This document shows positions 17,587 through 26,218 of a stretch of 64,000 nt of DNA, one piece after another. The notes beneath the pieces are model-generated. The model made no database searches and was not told the DNA's origin. It worked only from the letters and a program-made list of their open reading frames with translations. Location: contig QEVG01000007.1 of the NCBI GenBank assembly GCA_003576905.1, positions 62,001-126,000 on the forward strand, in the 5' to 3' direction. Source of the stretch: Planctomycetota bacterium (GTDB taxonomy: Bacteria > Planctomycetota > Phycisphaerae > UBA1845 > UTPLA1). Position 1 is the stretch's first letter. The number at the start of each line of letters is the position of its first letter. A program made the translations under genes and the position numbers.

Positions 17587-18330
17587 CTACCGCCGCAGCT
17601 GCATCAGCAGCCGCAGGACGTAGTAGAACATCATCGCCACGGACGCGAACAGCGCCAGGGCCGCCCCGACGTAGCGGTCTTCCGGATAGTGGTGGAGGAT
17701 GTTCGACGTGTCGTACAGGATCGCCCCGCCGGCCAGGGCGATCATGGCCACCGAGAAGAAAACGCCCAGCTCAAAGCCGAAGACGACGGCCGCGACAATC
17801 GCCACAAACGCCGCGATGCCGCCCCACATGAGGATGCTCCGAAGAAACGAGAAGTCCTTCCGAGTGCCATAGACGACCAGCGTTAGCCCGGCGAAGCCGA
17901 CCAGCGTGCACAGCGCCGCGCTCTGGATCACGCCGGGGAAGAACTGGTTGGCGATAAAAAGCAGCGGCACGAAAATCAGCGCCTCGGCCACGACGAAAAC
18001 GCCAAGGGCCAGGTACTGCGCCCCGAGCGACCCCGCCGAGTTGGCGATGTGCGTCGCGCCCCACGAGACGAGCACGAACGCGCCGAGAACCAGCAGCCAC
18101 GCGCGGCCGCCGATGAAAACCGACGAAATCCGCGCCGCCAGGTCGGTCGAAAAGATCGCCGCCTCGATGCCGGTAAAGAGCAGAATCGCCCCGAGCAGGT
18201 GCAGGTACGTCTTCATGATAAACGTACTGCGATCCGCCACGGCGATCGGCATGGCAAACTCGCCGGTGCCGTTGTCAAATGCAACCCGATCATTTATGCG
18301 ATAGTCATTTCGTCGAACAGGATCGTTCAT
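17587..18330 (-). CDS. Bax inhibitor-1 / YccA-like membrane protein
   Basis: 247 residues with about seven hydrophobic helices after a 40-residue cytosolic N-terminus. The C-terminal part (GGAILYDTSNILHHYPEDRYVGAALALFASVAMMFYYVLRLL) is typical of the BI-1/UPF0005 family, where the conserved Asp residues act in pH-sensitive calcium leak in characterised homologues. AAGGAG is 8 bases before the ATG at 18330. Its exact role in bacteria is uncertain. No operon partner is obvious. Confidence 0.8.
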   Translation of the reverse strand: MNDPVRRNDYRINDRVAFDNGTGEFAMPIAVADRSTFIMKTYLHLLGAILLFTGIEAAIFSTDLAARISSVFIGGRAWLLVLGAFVLVSWGATHIANSAGSLGAQYLALGVFVVAEALIFVPLLFIANQFFPGVIQSAALCTLVGFAGLTLVVYGTRKDFSFLRSILMWGGIAAFVAIVAAVVFGFELGVFFSVAMIALAGGAILYDTSNILHHYPEDRYVGAALALFASVAMMFYYVLRLLMQLRR

Positions 18331-18477
18331 GGCCCAGTCTCCTTGCAAAGCGATTAGAATAGGTCCGTACGCCTATGTATCGGCAGTATAGCCGAACCCC
18401 GGCAAAGGTTCACCCTCATGCCCGCCGCCCGGTACGGCCGGCCCGCCGCGGGCGGGGCAAACGCCCGGTATTGACAC

Positions 18478-18804
18478 ATGGCTCCCCAGCCGGAATTCGT
18501 GTCCGAGCCCCTGACGCCCGACGCCGGCACCTTCGATGCCCTCGCCATGTCACAGGGCCGGCCGGGACTTCCGACGGGCTTCACGTGGCGTGAACGGCAT
18601 TACGCCATCGCCGAAGTCATCGAAGAATGGAAGGTCAGCGAGCGGGAGTTTCACCGTCGCGGCGAGGCGTACTATCGAAAGCACTTTTGGAGAGTCCGCA
18701 CCGATACCGGTGAGATCATGACGCTCTACGCCGTGCGCAAGACCAAACGCGGGCTGGACCCCAGAAAGCGCTGGTGGCTCTACGCAATTGAACCGGCGAA
18801 ATGA
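18478..18804 (+). CDS. Small DUF6504-like protein
   Basis: 108 residues, soluble and charged. The segments FTWRERHYAIAEVIEEWK, YYRKHFWRVRTDTGEIMTLYAV and RWWLYAIE follow the pattern of DUF6504 proteins. The function is unknown. No clear ribosome site is seen before the ATG. It overlaps nothing and looks monocistronic. Confidence 0.6.
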   Translation: MAPQPEFVSEPLTPDAGTFDALAMSQGRPGLPTGFTWRERHYAIAEVIEEWKVSEREFHRRGEAYYRKHFWRVRTDTGEIMTLYAVRKTKRGLDPRKRWWLYAIEPAK

Positions 18805-18873
18805 TTCCAATCCGAACGGCACGGGATTGTCCGGGCTCAACGAATCGGCCCCGCCCCGCACGGCACCGCATTC

Positions 18874-20115
18874 TTATTCGGGATTCTCAAACCAGACGAT
18901 CGCGTCATTAGCCGTACTTGTCGCGCGCAGCGGCGCAACCAGGTCCGGGCGGCCGTCGGCATCAATATCTCCGAGGGCGATGCGCTGAACCGTCTCATTG
19001 ATGTCGTCGATGTTGTTCTCGAGCCACTGTGCCGTCTGCGTCTGACCGGGCGTGGGCATGAACCACCGAAGCGTCGTCGGCGTGTTGGTCCCGACGACGA
19101 CGTCCGGCTGGCCGTTGCCGTCGAGGTCCGCCGCCCTGGCATCGAGCGGCAGCGCCGACGTGTACTGCGTGAGCAAAAAGCCGGCGCCTGTCCACGCGGC
19201 CGTCGCGTCGACCGGGCGGACGTACCAGCCGATCTGCCGGCCGGGCTGATTCACCGCAAGCACGTCGGTCCGCCCGTCGACATTGAGGTCTGCCGTGATG
19301 ACGCGCGAGGCGGCGGCGAGATTGCCGATGGTGAACTTCGACCAGGCATCGGTCTGCGGATTGGACGGGTTGCGATACCAGGCCACACGGGCGGAGGATT
19401 CGTCGACGGCCGTCGAGATGACGTCGGTCTTGCCATCGCTGTTGAAATCGTCGAGCGCCACGCCGGCGGCGTTTGTCCGCGTCGTCGCGTCGATATCAAT
19501 GCGCAGCCAGCCGGTGCCGTTGGTGATGTTTGAGGCGGGACTGCGAAACCACGAGACGCGGCCCGGTCCCGCGAGCGCGGCGACAATATCGAGGCCGTTT
19601 GCTCCGTCGATGTTGCCGATGGCCACGTCGGCCCACTGACCGAACCCCGCGCCCTCCGACTCGGCGATCACCGAAAGCGTCCAGCCGGCGCTGTTCCGCG
19701 GATCGGCCGGGCTGTGCAGGTAAACAATCTGTCCGTTGCACGCCGCGACGATGTCAACGTGCGTGTCGCCGTCGAGGTCGCCGAGGGCCAGGGCGGTCAC
19801 TCCGGCCAGCTCGGCGCTGCTCGCCACCTGCACGGCGGTAAAGCTGTCCACCGCCTCCTGGAAAAAGATAAACACGGCGGGGTTGCTCGCCCCTTCGCCG
19901 GCATAGGCGGCCACGACGTCCAGATTCGTATCGCCGTCGACGCGCGCCGTCGTGACAAAGGACGGCCGGACGGCCGCGCCGGTGTTGATCGTGCGCCGGA
20001 CCCAGTCGGCGGTCCGCGGATAGCCGGTTCCACCGCCCGGCACGAGGCAGGTCATCCCGGCGGACGGGAAGGCGGAGAGAATCATCAGCATCGCAAAAGA
20101 AACGGGGCGTCTCAT
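18874..20115 (-). CDS. Exported FG-GAP/VCBS repeat protein
   Basis: 413 residues. A signal peptide is followed by about seven repeats with the calcium-binding blade motif DLDGDTHVDIV, DFNSDGKTDVI, DLNVDGRTDVL, DLDGNGQPDVV and DIDADGRPDLV, spaced by about 55 residues, which should form one seven-bladed propeller. There is no catalytic domain or dockerin tail. A Cys at about residue 23 could be lipidated, but the lipobox is poor. It is divergent from serS. Confidence 0.75.
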   Translation of the reverse strand: MRRPVSFAMLMILSAFPSAGMTCLVPGGGTGYPRTADWVRRTINTGAAVRPSFVTTARVDGDTNLDVVAAYAGEGASNPAVFIFFQEAVDSFTAVQVASSAELAGVTALALGDLDGDTHVDIVAACNGQIVYLHSPADPRNSAGWTLSVIAESEGAGFGQWADVAIGNIDGANGLDIVAALAGPGRVSWFRSPASNITNGTGWLRIDIDATTRTNAAGVALDDFNSDGKTDVISTAVDESSARVAWYRNPSNPQTDAWSKFTIGNLAAASRVITADLNVDGRTDVLAVNQPGRQIGWYVRPVDATAAWTGAGFLLTQYTSALPLDARAADLDGNGQPDVVVGTNTPTTLRWFMPTPGQTQTAQWLENNIDDINETVQRIALGDIDADGRPDLVAPLRATSTANDAIVWFENPE

Positions 20116-20354
20116 CCCATGGCTCCGGAGATTCGGCCGTGGTCGGGCGAGGTTTTGGACCGGGCCGCTGTGGCGATCATAGCAGTATACTCGGCGAATC
20201 GGGCAGCGCCGCTTTGCACCGCCCGGAAATCACTTATTATCCACTCGGGAAGGGGCGGCCCGCCGAAACCGGCGTGGCCGGAACCTGGCACGGGGGCGAC
20301 CGCGCCCCGTGACCCGGAGAATCCGCACCCCCGACCGTCGGAGCGACGCATTCC

Positions 20355-21692
20355 ATGATCGACATCAAGTTCATCCGCGACAATCTCGACGCCGTCCGCG
20401 CCGCGATTCACAACAAGAACAGCACCTGCGACCTCGACCGGCTGATCGCCGTGGACGATCGGCGCCGGAAGATTCAGCAGGAGGCGGACGCCCTGCGTGC
20501 AAAGAGCAACGAACTCTCCGCGCAGGTGGGCCTCTTTAAGAATCCCAAGAGCAAGTGGTACCAGGAGGCGGTGGCGAAGGGAACGAGCCCGGACCAGATC
20601 AGGGCGGAGGGCGACAAGCTTCAGGCCGAGTCGGCCTCGATCAAGCAGCGAATAAAGGAACTCGAAGACGAGGAGAAGGTCGTCGCCGGAGAGTTCCAGA
20701 ACCTGATGCTCACCGTTCCGCAAGTGCCATCGGCCAGGACTCCGATCGGGAGGAGCGCCGAGGACAACGTAGAGGTCCGCCGCTGGGGCGAGCCGCGGAA
20801 GTTCGACTTCAAGCCGAAGGATCACGTTGAACTGGGCACGGCCCTCGGGATTCTCGACATCGAGCGGGGCGTCAAGCTGGCCGGCACGCGCAACTACCTC
20901 CTGCGCGGCGCTGGTTCGCTGCTGCATCACGCCGTGCTCCGGCTGGCAATGGACGTGATCATCGAACGCGGCTTCGAGCCGATCACCGTGCCGATCCTCG
21001 TGCGCGACGAAATGATGTACGGCACCGGGTACTACCCCGGTGGAGAGGAGCAGGCCTACCGGTGCGAGCGCGACGCCAAGAGCCTCGTCGGCACGGCGGA
21101 GGTTTCGCTCACGGCGATGTACGGCGACGAGATTCTCGACGAAGCCATGCTGCCCGTGAAAGTTGCGGCGGTATCCACGTGCTTCCGTCGCGAGGCCGGC
21201 GCCGCGGGCAAGGACACCTACGGCATCTATCGCATTCACTTCTTCGACAAGGTCGAGCAGGTTGTATTGTGCCGGGCGGACGAGGCGGAGGGCGAGAAGT
21301 TTCACCACGAGATCATCGCGAATGCCGAGATCGTGCTGCAGAAGCTGGAGCTGCCCTATCGCATCCTCTCGGTCTGCACCGGGGACATGGGGCAGGGCAA
21401 GGTGGAGATGTACGACATCGAGACATGGATGCCGAGCCGCAACAGCTATGGCGAGACCCACAGCGCAAGCCGCTTCGGCGAGTTCCAGGCCCGGCGTCTG
21501 AATCTTCGCTACAAGGGCGCGGACAAGAAGACGCATTTCTGCCACACTCTGAACAACACGGTGATTGCCAGCCCGCGAATTCTCATTCCCATCCTGGAGC
21601 AGTATCAGAACCCCGACGGCAGCGTGACAGTGCCGAACGCGCTGCGGACCTACATGAACGGGTTGGAGCAAATCGGCGCGCGCACCGCCTGA
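20355..21692 (+). CDS. serS: Seryl-tRNA synthetase
   Basis: 445 residues. It charges tRNA-Ser with serine. The N-terminal long coiled-coil arm (about residues 25-110) is followed by the class II catalytic core with motif 2 FRREAGAAGKDTYGIYRIHFF and motif 3 NNTVIASPRILIPILEQYQN, where the common GR is replaced by SPR. Length matches the family. GGAG is located before the ATG. Preceding genes are divergent, so it has its own promoter. Confidence 0.95.
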   Translation: MIDIKFIRDNLDAVRAAIHNKNSTCDLDRLIAVDDRRRKIQQEADALRAKSNELSAQVGLFKNPKSKWYQEAVAKGTSPDQIRAEGDKLQAESASIKQRIKELEDEEKVVAGEFQNLMLTVPQVPSARTPIGRSAEDNVEVRRWGEPRKFDFKPKDHVELGTALGILDIERGVKLAGTRNYLLRGAGSLLHHAVLRLAMDVIIERGFEPITVPILVRDEMMYGTGYYPGGEEQAYRCERDAKSLVGTAEVSLTAMYGDEILDEAMLPVKVAAVSTCFRREAGAAGKDTYGIYRIHFFDKVEQVVLCRADEAEGEKFHHEIIANAEIVLQKLELPYRILSVCTGDMGQGKVEMYDIETWMPSRNSYGETHSASRFGEFQARRLNLRYKGADKKTHFCHTLNNTVIASPRILIPILEQYQNPDGSVTVPNALRTYMNGLEQIGARTA

Positions 21693-21719
21693 GGAAATAC
21701 TCCAGTACGGGATGAAAGA

Positions 21720-22193
21720 TCAGCGCATGCGGGCGCGAATGGCCTCAAGTTCCCTGGCCGCCTGCAAATCCATCGCCCGGCCCAAAGTGCGCTTAGAGAC
21801 TATCAGCGCGTCAATTGATAGGACACGGCACGGCATTCCCCCGACGGTCATTGTAACGGATTGACCGGCGACCCGGTCGAATGTTCCCAGCCCGGTCAGT
21901 TCGCTCAGACAATCCACCAGACCCCAGTCAGTAAGTAAATAGATTGCGGTACGTTGGGAGCTCTACAGGGTCGAACGGGACCTGTGGCTGACGCGGAACC
22001 ATTCGCCATCTCGGATTCAAATCCCGAAGCGCTTCCAGAATTCGAGAGACATTAGCCGCGGCTAACGAACAGCATACATCGAGGTCTTCGGAACGACACT
22101 CGATCTATGCACCGCGCCGGCCATTTCGCCGACGAGAACGAAGTCGACGTTACTCGCCAGCAAGCGTTTCAGAATGTCGAGGGTCGAACCCAT
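21720..22193 (-). pseudogene. Decayed nucleotidyltransferase-like gene (two frameshifts)
   Basis: Three frames together spell a typical MNT/AbiEii-like nucleotidyltransferase. The start at 22193 (MGSTLDILKRLL..., FVLVGEMAGAVHRSSVV) shifts after VV to a frame reading EDLDVCCSLAAANVSRILEALRDLNPRW, and a second shift near 21,930 restores LLTDWGLVDCLSEL to the intact C-terminus ending RELEAIRARMR. Its start overlaps the small partner gene. The mutations could be biological decay or assembly errors. Confidence 0.65.
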
Positions 22194-22392
22194 AGAATTC
22201 AGTTCCGGCCACCCGTAATGCCCGACCCAGTTGCAGGGCCTGGTCATGGCGGTGCAGACGCTGCTCCGGCGTCAGGCTGAGCAGGTACTCAACCTCGTTC
22301 ATGTCGATTCCGTTGTCGACTGCCGCCTGCCACGTATCGGGCGCGGCCGGACCTCCCGGCGACGCTGTATCGCGTGCATTGTCCATGTTCAT
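22150..22392 (-). CDS. Small partner protein of a nucleotidyltransferase
   Basis: 80 residues, acidic and helical, ending near YGFDPRHSETLAGE. The core NGIDMNEVEYLLSLTPEQRLHRHDQALQLGRAL resembles small proteins that are encoded immediately before nucleotidyltransferase-like genes. Here it overlaps the broken downstream gene by 44 bases. Function unknown; possibly one half of a toxin-antitoxin-like pair whose second half is lost. Confidence 0.6.
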   Translation of the reverse strand: MNMDNARDTASPGGPAAPDTWQAAVDNGIDMNEVEYLLSLTPEQRLHRHDQALQLGRALRVAGTEFYGFDPRHSETLAGE

Positions 22393-22490
22393 GGAAGGAT
22401 TCTAACGCGCTTCGACGGCCCGGCATCAGCGCAATTCGCCGGCGACACTATGCGATAACTGCCCCTCCATCGGACCGTGGCGAATGCCGC

Positions 22491-23822
22491 TCATATCGCC
22501 TTGAGCGCCGCGGCCAGTTCGGAGGTCAGGTCGTGCCAGTCCTCAAGGCCCACACTGAGGCGGATGCCGCCCGGCGCCAGCCCGTCGTCGGCCTTTCGCT
22601 CCGGCGGCAGGGCGGCGTGGGTCATGGTGTAGGGACACTCGATCAGGGTCTTGATCTGCCCCAGCGAGACCGCCAGCGTGATGCAATACGAGTTCTGGGC
22701 GATCCAGTCGATCAGCCGCTCCCCGGGATTGTCCATGGGCGAAGCCTGTCGAAGCTGGAAGTAGATCATCGAGCCGGGCGAAAAGTGGCCGGATTCGTCG
22801 GTCATCTGCGCCTTGGCCAGCTCAAACTGCGGGAAGCTGGACAGCCCCGGATACCGCACCATCTCAACTTTCACGTGTCCTTCGAGAAACCGCGCGATGT
22901 GGTGGGCGGACTTCTGATAGTTGGCCATGCGCGCGGCGAGCGAGGGCAGTCCATAGACCAGCGGGGGCCACGCGCTCTTGGGCGAGAGGCAGCCGCCGAA
23001 GTCCTTTCGATACAGGACCAGTGGATCGTGCAGCGATCGAGGCCCGCACACGACGCCGCCCAGATCCGTACCGAAGCCTCCGATCGCCTTCGTCAGCGAC
23101 TCTACAACGACATCCGCCCCAAGCGCGATCGGCCGCTGGCAGAAAGGGCTTGCGAACGTGTTATCGACGACGATCCAGATGCGTTCCTCCTCGCGCCGGG
23201 TCTTGTTGATCATATCTACTTCGCGGCGCACCGCGGCAATGTCGATGAGCTGCATGTCCGGGTTGACCGGCGTCTCGAAGTACACGACGCGCGTGTTGGG
23301 CAGGACCGCGTTGGTCAGCGAGCCTGTCTCTACAAGGTTTACGAAACTGGAGTCCACGTGATTGCGCGGCAGCCAGTTGGTCATCAATGAATAGGTGCAG
23401 CCATAGAGCGTCCGGTGGCTCACGATATGCCGGCCCGAAGGCGCGAGAATGCCCAGTGCCGCGCTGATCGCCGCCATTCCGCTGGCGAAGCAGACCGCGC
23501 ACTCCGACCGCTCCGCCACCGCCAGTATCTCTTCGAGCATGCCGCAGGTCGGCTCGTCCAGCCGGTCGTAAATGTAGATCGGCCCGCGCTCCTGGCTGTC
23601 CGGCGACAGGTGCCCGAACTCCACGAAACCCTGGGCCCCGCGCCGCGCCGAATCGAGCCGGAACGTCGCGCTGGAAGTCATCGGCGGCACGACATGATGG
23701 TCGTAGTCCCACTTCCGCGTCCGCCCCACGCCGTGAATCAGCCGGGTGCGCGCGGCTTTCTGCGACTCCTGCGGATAGGGTTCAGCCGGATTTTCGCGCT
23801 TGGGTTCAAACTCTTCCTTCAT
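22491..23822 (-). CDS. Cys/Met metabolism PLP-dependent enzyme (cystathionine/methionine lyase family)
   Basis: 443 residues. It is a gamma-family PLP enzyme: CFASGMAAISAAL and WIVVDNTFASPFCQRPI precede the PLP lysine in VVESLTKAIGGFGTD. The C-terminus has LSVGLEDWHDL. Family members cleave or form C-S bonds in cystathionine, homocysteine or methionine; sequence alone does not fix which. It overlaps the upstream DUF4405 gene by four bases (ATGA) and so belongs to the tail of the hydrogenase-associated transcript. Confidence 0.85.
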   Translation of the reverse strand: MKEEFEPKRENPAEPYPQESQKAARTRLIHGVGRTRKWDYDHHVVPPMTSSATFRLDSARRGAQGFVEFGHLSPDSQERGPIYIYDRLDEPTCGMLEEILAVAERSECAVCFASGMAAISAALGILAPSGRHIVSHRTLYGCTYSLMTNWLPRNHVDSSFVNLVETGSLTNAVLPNTRVVYFETPVNPDMQLIDIAAVRREVDMINKTRREEERIWIVVDNTFASPFCQRPIALGADVVVESLTKAIGGFGTDLGGVVCGPRSLHDPLVLYRKDFGGCLSPKSAWPPLVYGLPSLAARMANYQKSAHHIARFLEGHVKVEMVRYPGLSSFPQFELAKAQMTDESGHFSPGSMIYFQLRQASPMDNPGERLIDWIAQNSYCITLAVSLGQIKTLIECPYTMTHAALPPERKADDGLAPGGIRLSVGLEDWHDLTSELAAALKAI

Positions 23823-24517
23823 GGCGCGCGCTCCCTCTTTTGCTGGTCCTCCGACAGGGCGGCGGCGACGGATTCCCGCGCCTCCGCCATCGAAAACCCG
23901 TATTCATTGCGAAGCCGGCCGAGCCTGGCATTCGCGGACACTTCCTGGGGCACGCCGAGCAGCGACCGAAGCCGCGCCGGTTCGATCCCTGTGGCATCGG
24001 CGATATCGCCGAGGGTCATCGAACCCCGAAGGTGAAACTCGGTACGCTCACCGCCGCCGCGGCCCTCGTGAACGGAAATCACCTCAGAACCGGCAAATGA
24101 GTGATCCGTCCCGCCCGCTCCGCCGCGCCGGACCGACGCGTTCGCCACGAACAGAAACGCGGCGATGACCAGCGCAATCCCGGTTAGGAAGCCCGCTCCC
24201 GCGGCATTCTCCTTCCATCGTGCCGGCGCATGCGACCGCGGCATCCGGTCCCAGAGCCTCCGCGTGAGCGCACACACCCAGGCCCAGTGCAGCGCGACGT
24301 GTACCGCCAGCAGCGTGGCAAGCCCGATCGCAATGTAGAAGTGGACATCGCCCCAGTCGTGCCGCGTCCCGCGCCACAGCTCCCATCCGCCGCCGCCTCC
24401 CCGGCCGCCGGTCCCTGGCACAAGGACGTATTCGAGGATAAGTCCCGTGCAGATCAGGGCGAGGATCGCGACGAACGTCAGGAGGTCAACGAGATAATTC
24501 AGACCGGCGCGGCGCAT
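23819..24517 (-). CDS. DUF4405/cytochrome b561-like membrane protein
   Basis: 232 residues. Two or three N-terminal transmembrane helices hold histidines in HDWGDVHFYIAIGLATLLAVHVALHWAWV, consistent with haem b ligation. A further helix lies at about 108-126. The soluble C-terminal domain (about 150-225) has LGDIADATGIEPARLRSLLGVP and RLGRLRNEYGFSM, a helical module seen with such membrane proteins. It could link hydrogen-derived electrons to the membrane, but this is inference from its place after the hydrogenase genes. Confidence 0.65.
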   Translation of the reverse strand: MRRAGLNYLVDLLTFVAILALICTGLILEYVLVPGTGGRGGGGGWELWRGTRHDWGDVHFYIAIGLATLLAVHVALHWAWVCALTRRLWDRMPRSHAPARWKENAAGAGFLTGIALVIAAFLFVANASVRRGGAGGTDHSFAGSEVISVHEGRGGGERTEFHLRGSMTLGDIADATGIEPARLRSLLGVPQEVSANARLGRLRNEYGFSMAEARESVAAALSEDQQKRERAP

Positions 24518-24595
24518 GAGACAGACTCCTTGCTGAAGGCCGCCGAATCGCTCGTCGCCCGGCCGCCGCGTTTCGCGCCGCCGCGGTCCGGCTGA

Positions 24596-25306
24596 TCAGG
24601 CGATGATCCCCCGGACGCGCAGGGCCGTCATGATCACCTCCGCCGCCAGCGGACCGGTAAACTGCTCCATGTTCAGGATCAGGTCGTGCCGCGTCTGCTC
24701 GCTCGCTTCGATGTGAAAATGGTGGCGGATGAATCGCGCGCGCTCGTGCTCCAGCTCCTCCACCTCGCGCACGGCCTTTTCAAACGTCAGCTTCTTCTGG
24801 CACGCCCAGGCCTTGATGCAGTAGTCCCGTGTGGCGGTCACGCGCACGCGCAGCCCGGCGTCGCGGGGCAATATGAGATCCGCCGCGCGCCCGACAAAGA
24901 TGGCGTGTCCCTTTCGCGCGAGCGACAGCATCGTCTCACAAAGGCGCCGGAAGTACTCATCGCGGCCTTCGCGCGCAGCCGACATGCCGCCCAGGAAATC
25001 CTCGAGCCAGTTCGAATCGCGCTCGTCCATGGCCTCATACAGTTCGCGCCGCCACGTCTCGTCGCCCGCCATGGCCTGCAGGATCTCGCGATCGAAAACC
25101 GGCCAGCCCAGGCGAAGATTCAGGATCGACGCGATCTCCTGGCCCGGAAGCCCCACGGCCCGCGACAGGGCGATGAAATGCTCGACCTGGCGGCCGCCCT
25201 CGCGGGGCGCCGTAGCGGTCTGATGGCGCGAAATCTCCCAGTTCCGCATCTGACGCTCGACAAACCGGCTGATATCGGGGGACTCAGTCTTGGCGCTTGT
25301 GGCCAT
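24596..25306 (-). CDS. Cytidylate kinase-like family protein
   Basis: 236 residues from an ATG preceded by AGAGGAGG. It resembles the cytidylate-kinase-like family (PF13189-type): an early motif GLPGQEIASILNLRLGWPVFDREIL, then HAIFVGRAADLILP, RVRVTATRDYC and a C-terminal helix. The usual P-loop is degenerate (no GxGKS seen), so kinase activity is uncertain. A good RpoN promoter match sits 31-46 bases upstream, linking it to the hydrogenase regulon. Confidence 0.7.
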   Translation of the reverse strand: MATSAKTESPDISRFVERQMRNWEISRHQTATAPREGGRQVEHFIALSRAVGLPGQEIASILNLRLGWPVFDREILQAMAGDETWRRELYEAMDERDSNWLEDFLGGMSAAREGRDEYFRRLCETMLSLARKGHAIFVGRAADLILPRDAGLRVRVTATRDYCIKAWACQKKLTFEKAVREVEELEHERARFIRHHFHIEASEQTRHDLILNMEQFTGPLAAEVIMTALRVRGIIA

Positions 25307-25336
25307 GGGGCACCTCCTCTGGGGCAAGGAACAACC

Positions 25337-25352
25337 AGCAATTCGCGTGCCG
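25337..25352 (-). promoter_or_regulatory. RpoN (sigma-54) promoter of the cytidylate-kinase-like gene
   Basis: The minus strand reads CGGCACGCGAATTGCT, matching TGGCACGNNNNTTGCW except for the first base, with GG-N10-GC spacing. Transcription would begin near 25,326, about 20 bases before the start codon. Confidence 0.65.
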
Positions 25353-25522
25353 GTTGGGTTGGGACGGGCGCCGCGGCGGTCGGTCGAAATGATGCTGTCG
25401 TGACGCCGATCCCGAAGAGCCCGCCTGCCAGAATCATAGGCGCGTGACTGATCACAAAACCGCCCGGAACCGCTGCGATGCACGCCGGTCCGGATCGCGC
25501 GTAACCGGTTCGTTACCGTCCG

Positions 25523-26179
25523 TCACAGGGCACCGAGACTCAGCGCGTGCTTCATGATCCACGTGGCAAGCTCGTCCACACCCTTTCCCGAGCGTGCGCT
25601 TGTCTCAAGAATGCGCATGGCCGGGTTGACCCGCAGGAGGTCGCGGCGCGCCTGGGCCATATCAAACGGTACGAAGGGGAGCAGATCGCACTTCGTAATA
25701 AGCGTTAGCGCCGCATCTCGGAAGAGCAGCGGGTACTTGGAAGGCTTGTCGTCGCCTTCCGAGACGCTCAGGGCACTGATCCGGAGGTGTTCGCCCAGGT
25801 CGAAATTCGCCGGGCAGATCGGGTTGCCGACATTCTCGATAATCAGCAGATCGATTCCGGCCGGCAGTTCGTCCAGCGCACGCTGCACGTGCGTCGCGGT
25901 AAGGTGACATCCGCCGTCGGTCAGCAGCTGGATCACCGGGACATCCAGCCGGGCGATGCGCTCGGCATCGCGCGTCGTGGCCAGGTCCCCCTCGAGGACC
26001 GCCGCGCGCAGTTCGCCCCTGAAGATAGGGAGAACGGCTTCAAGGATGGCCGTCTTACCGCTGCCCGCGCCGCCGAGCAGGTTGATGCACGTGACGTGGC
26101 GTTCGTCGAACCACAGGCGGTTCTCCGTCGCCGCGTCGTCGTTCTTCTGAAGCACGCGCCTGAGAACCCTGATCTCCAT
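25523..26179 (-). CDS. hypB: Hydrogenase nickel-incorporation GTPase HypB
   Basis: 218 residues. It delivers nickel to the hydrogenase large subunit with HypA, using GTP. Seen: P-loop LLGGAGSGKT (about residue 35), the metal site region GGCHLTATHV, IENVGNPICPANFDLGEH and the TKCD guanine motif (ITKCDLLPF). The N-terminal His-rich stretch of some HypB proteins is absent, so it has no nickel-storage tail. It lies 39 bases after the malic enzyme gene. Confidence 0.92.
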   Translation of the reverse strand: MEIRVLRRVLQKNDDAATENRLWFDERHVTCINLLGGAGSGKTAILEAVLPIFRGELRAAVLEGDLATTRDAERIARLDVPVIQLLTDGGCHLTATHVQRALDELPAGIDLLIIENVGNPICPANFDLGEHLRISALSVSEGDDKPSKYPLLFRDAALTLITKCDLLPFVPFDMAQARRDLLRVNPAMRILETSARSGKGVDELATWIMKHALSLGAL

Positions 26180-26218
26180 CGCCGGCCTCCCGTTTTCCGA
26201 TCAGCACCCTCCACGCCG

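Noticed and set aside
18470-18475. TTGACA as a -35 box before the DUF6504-like gene
   Set aside because: It is two bases from the start codon, and no -10 box follows at a useful spacing.
22000-22200. tRNA-like TTCAAATCC segment
   Set aside because: No acceptor or anticodon stem can be built around it; it lies inside the decayed nucleotidyltransferase.
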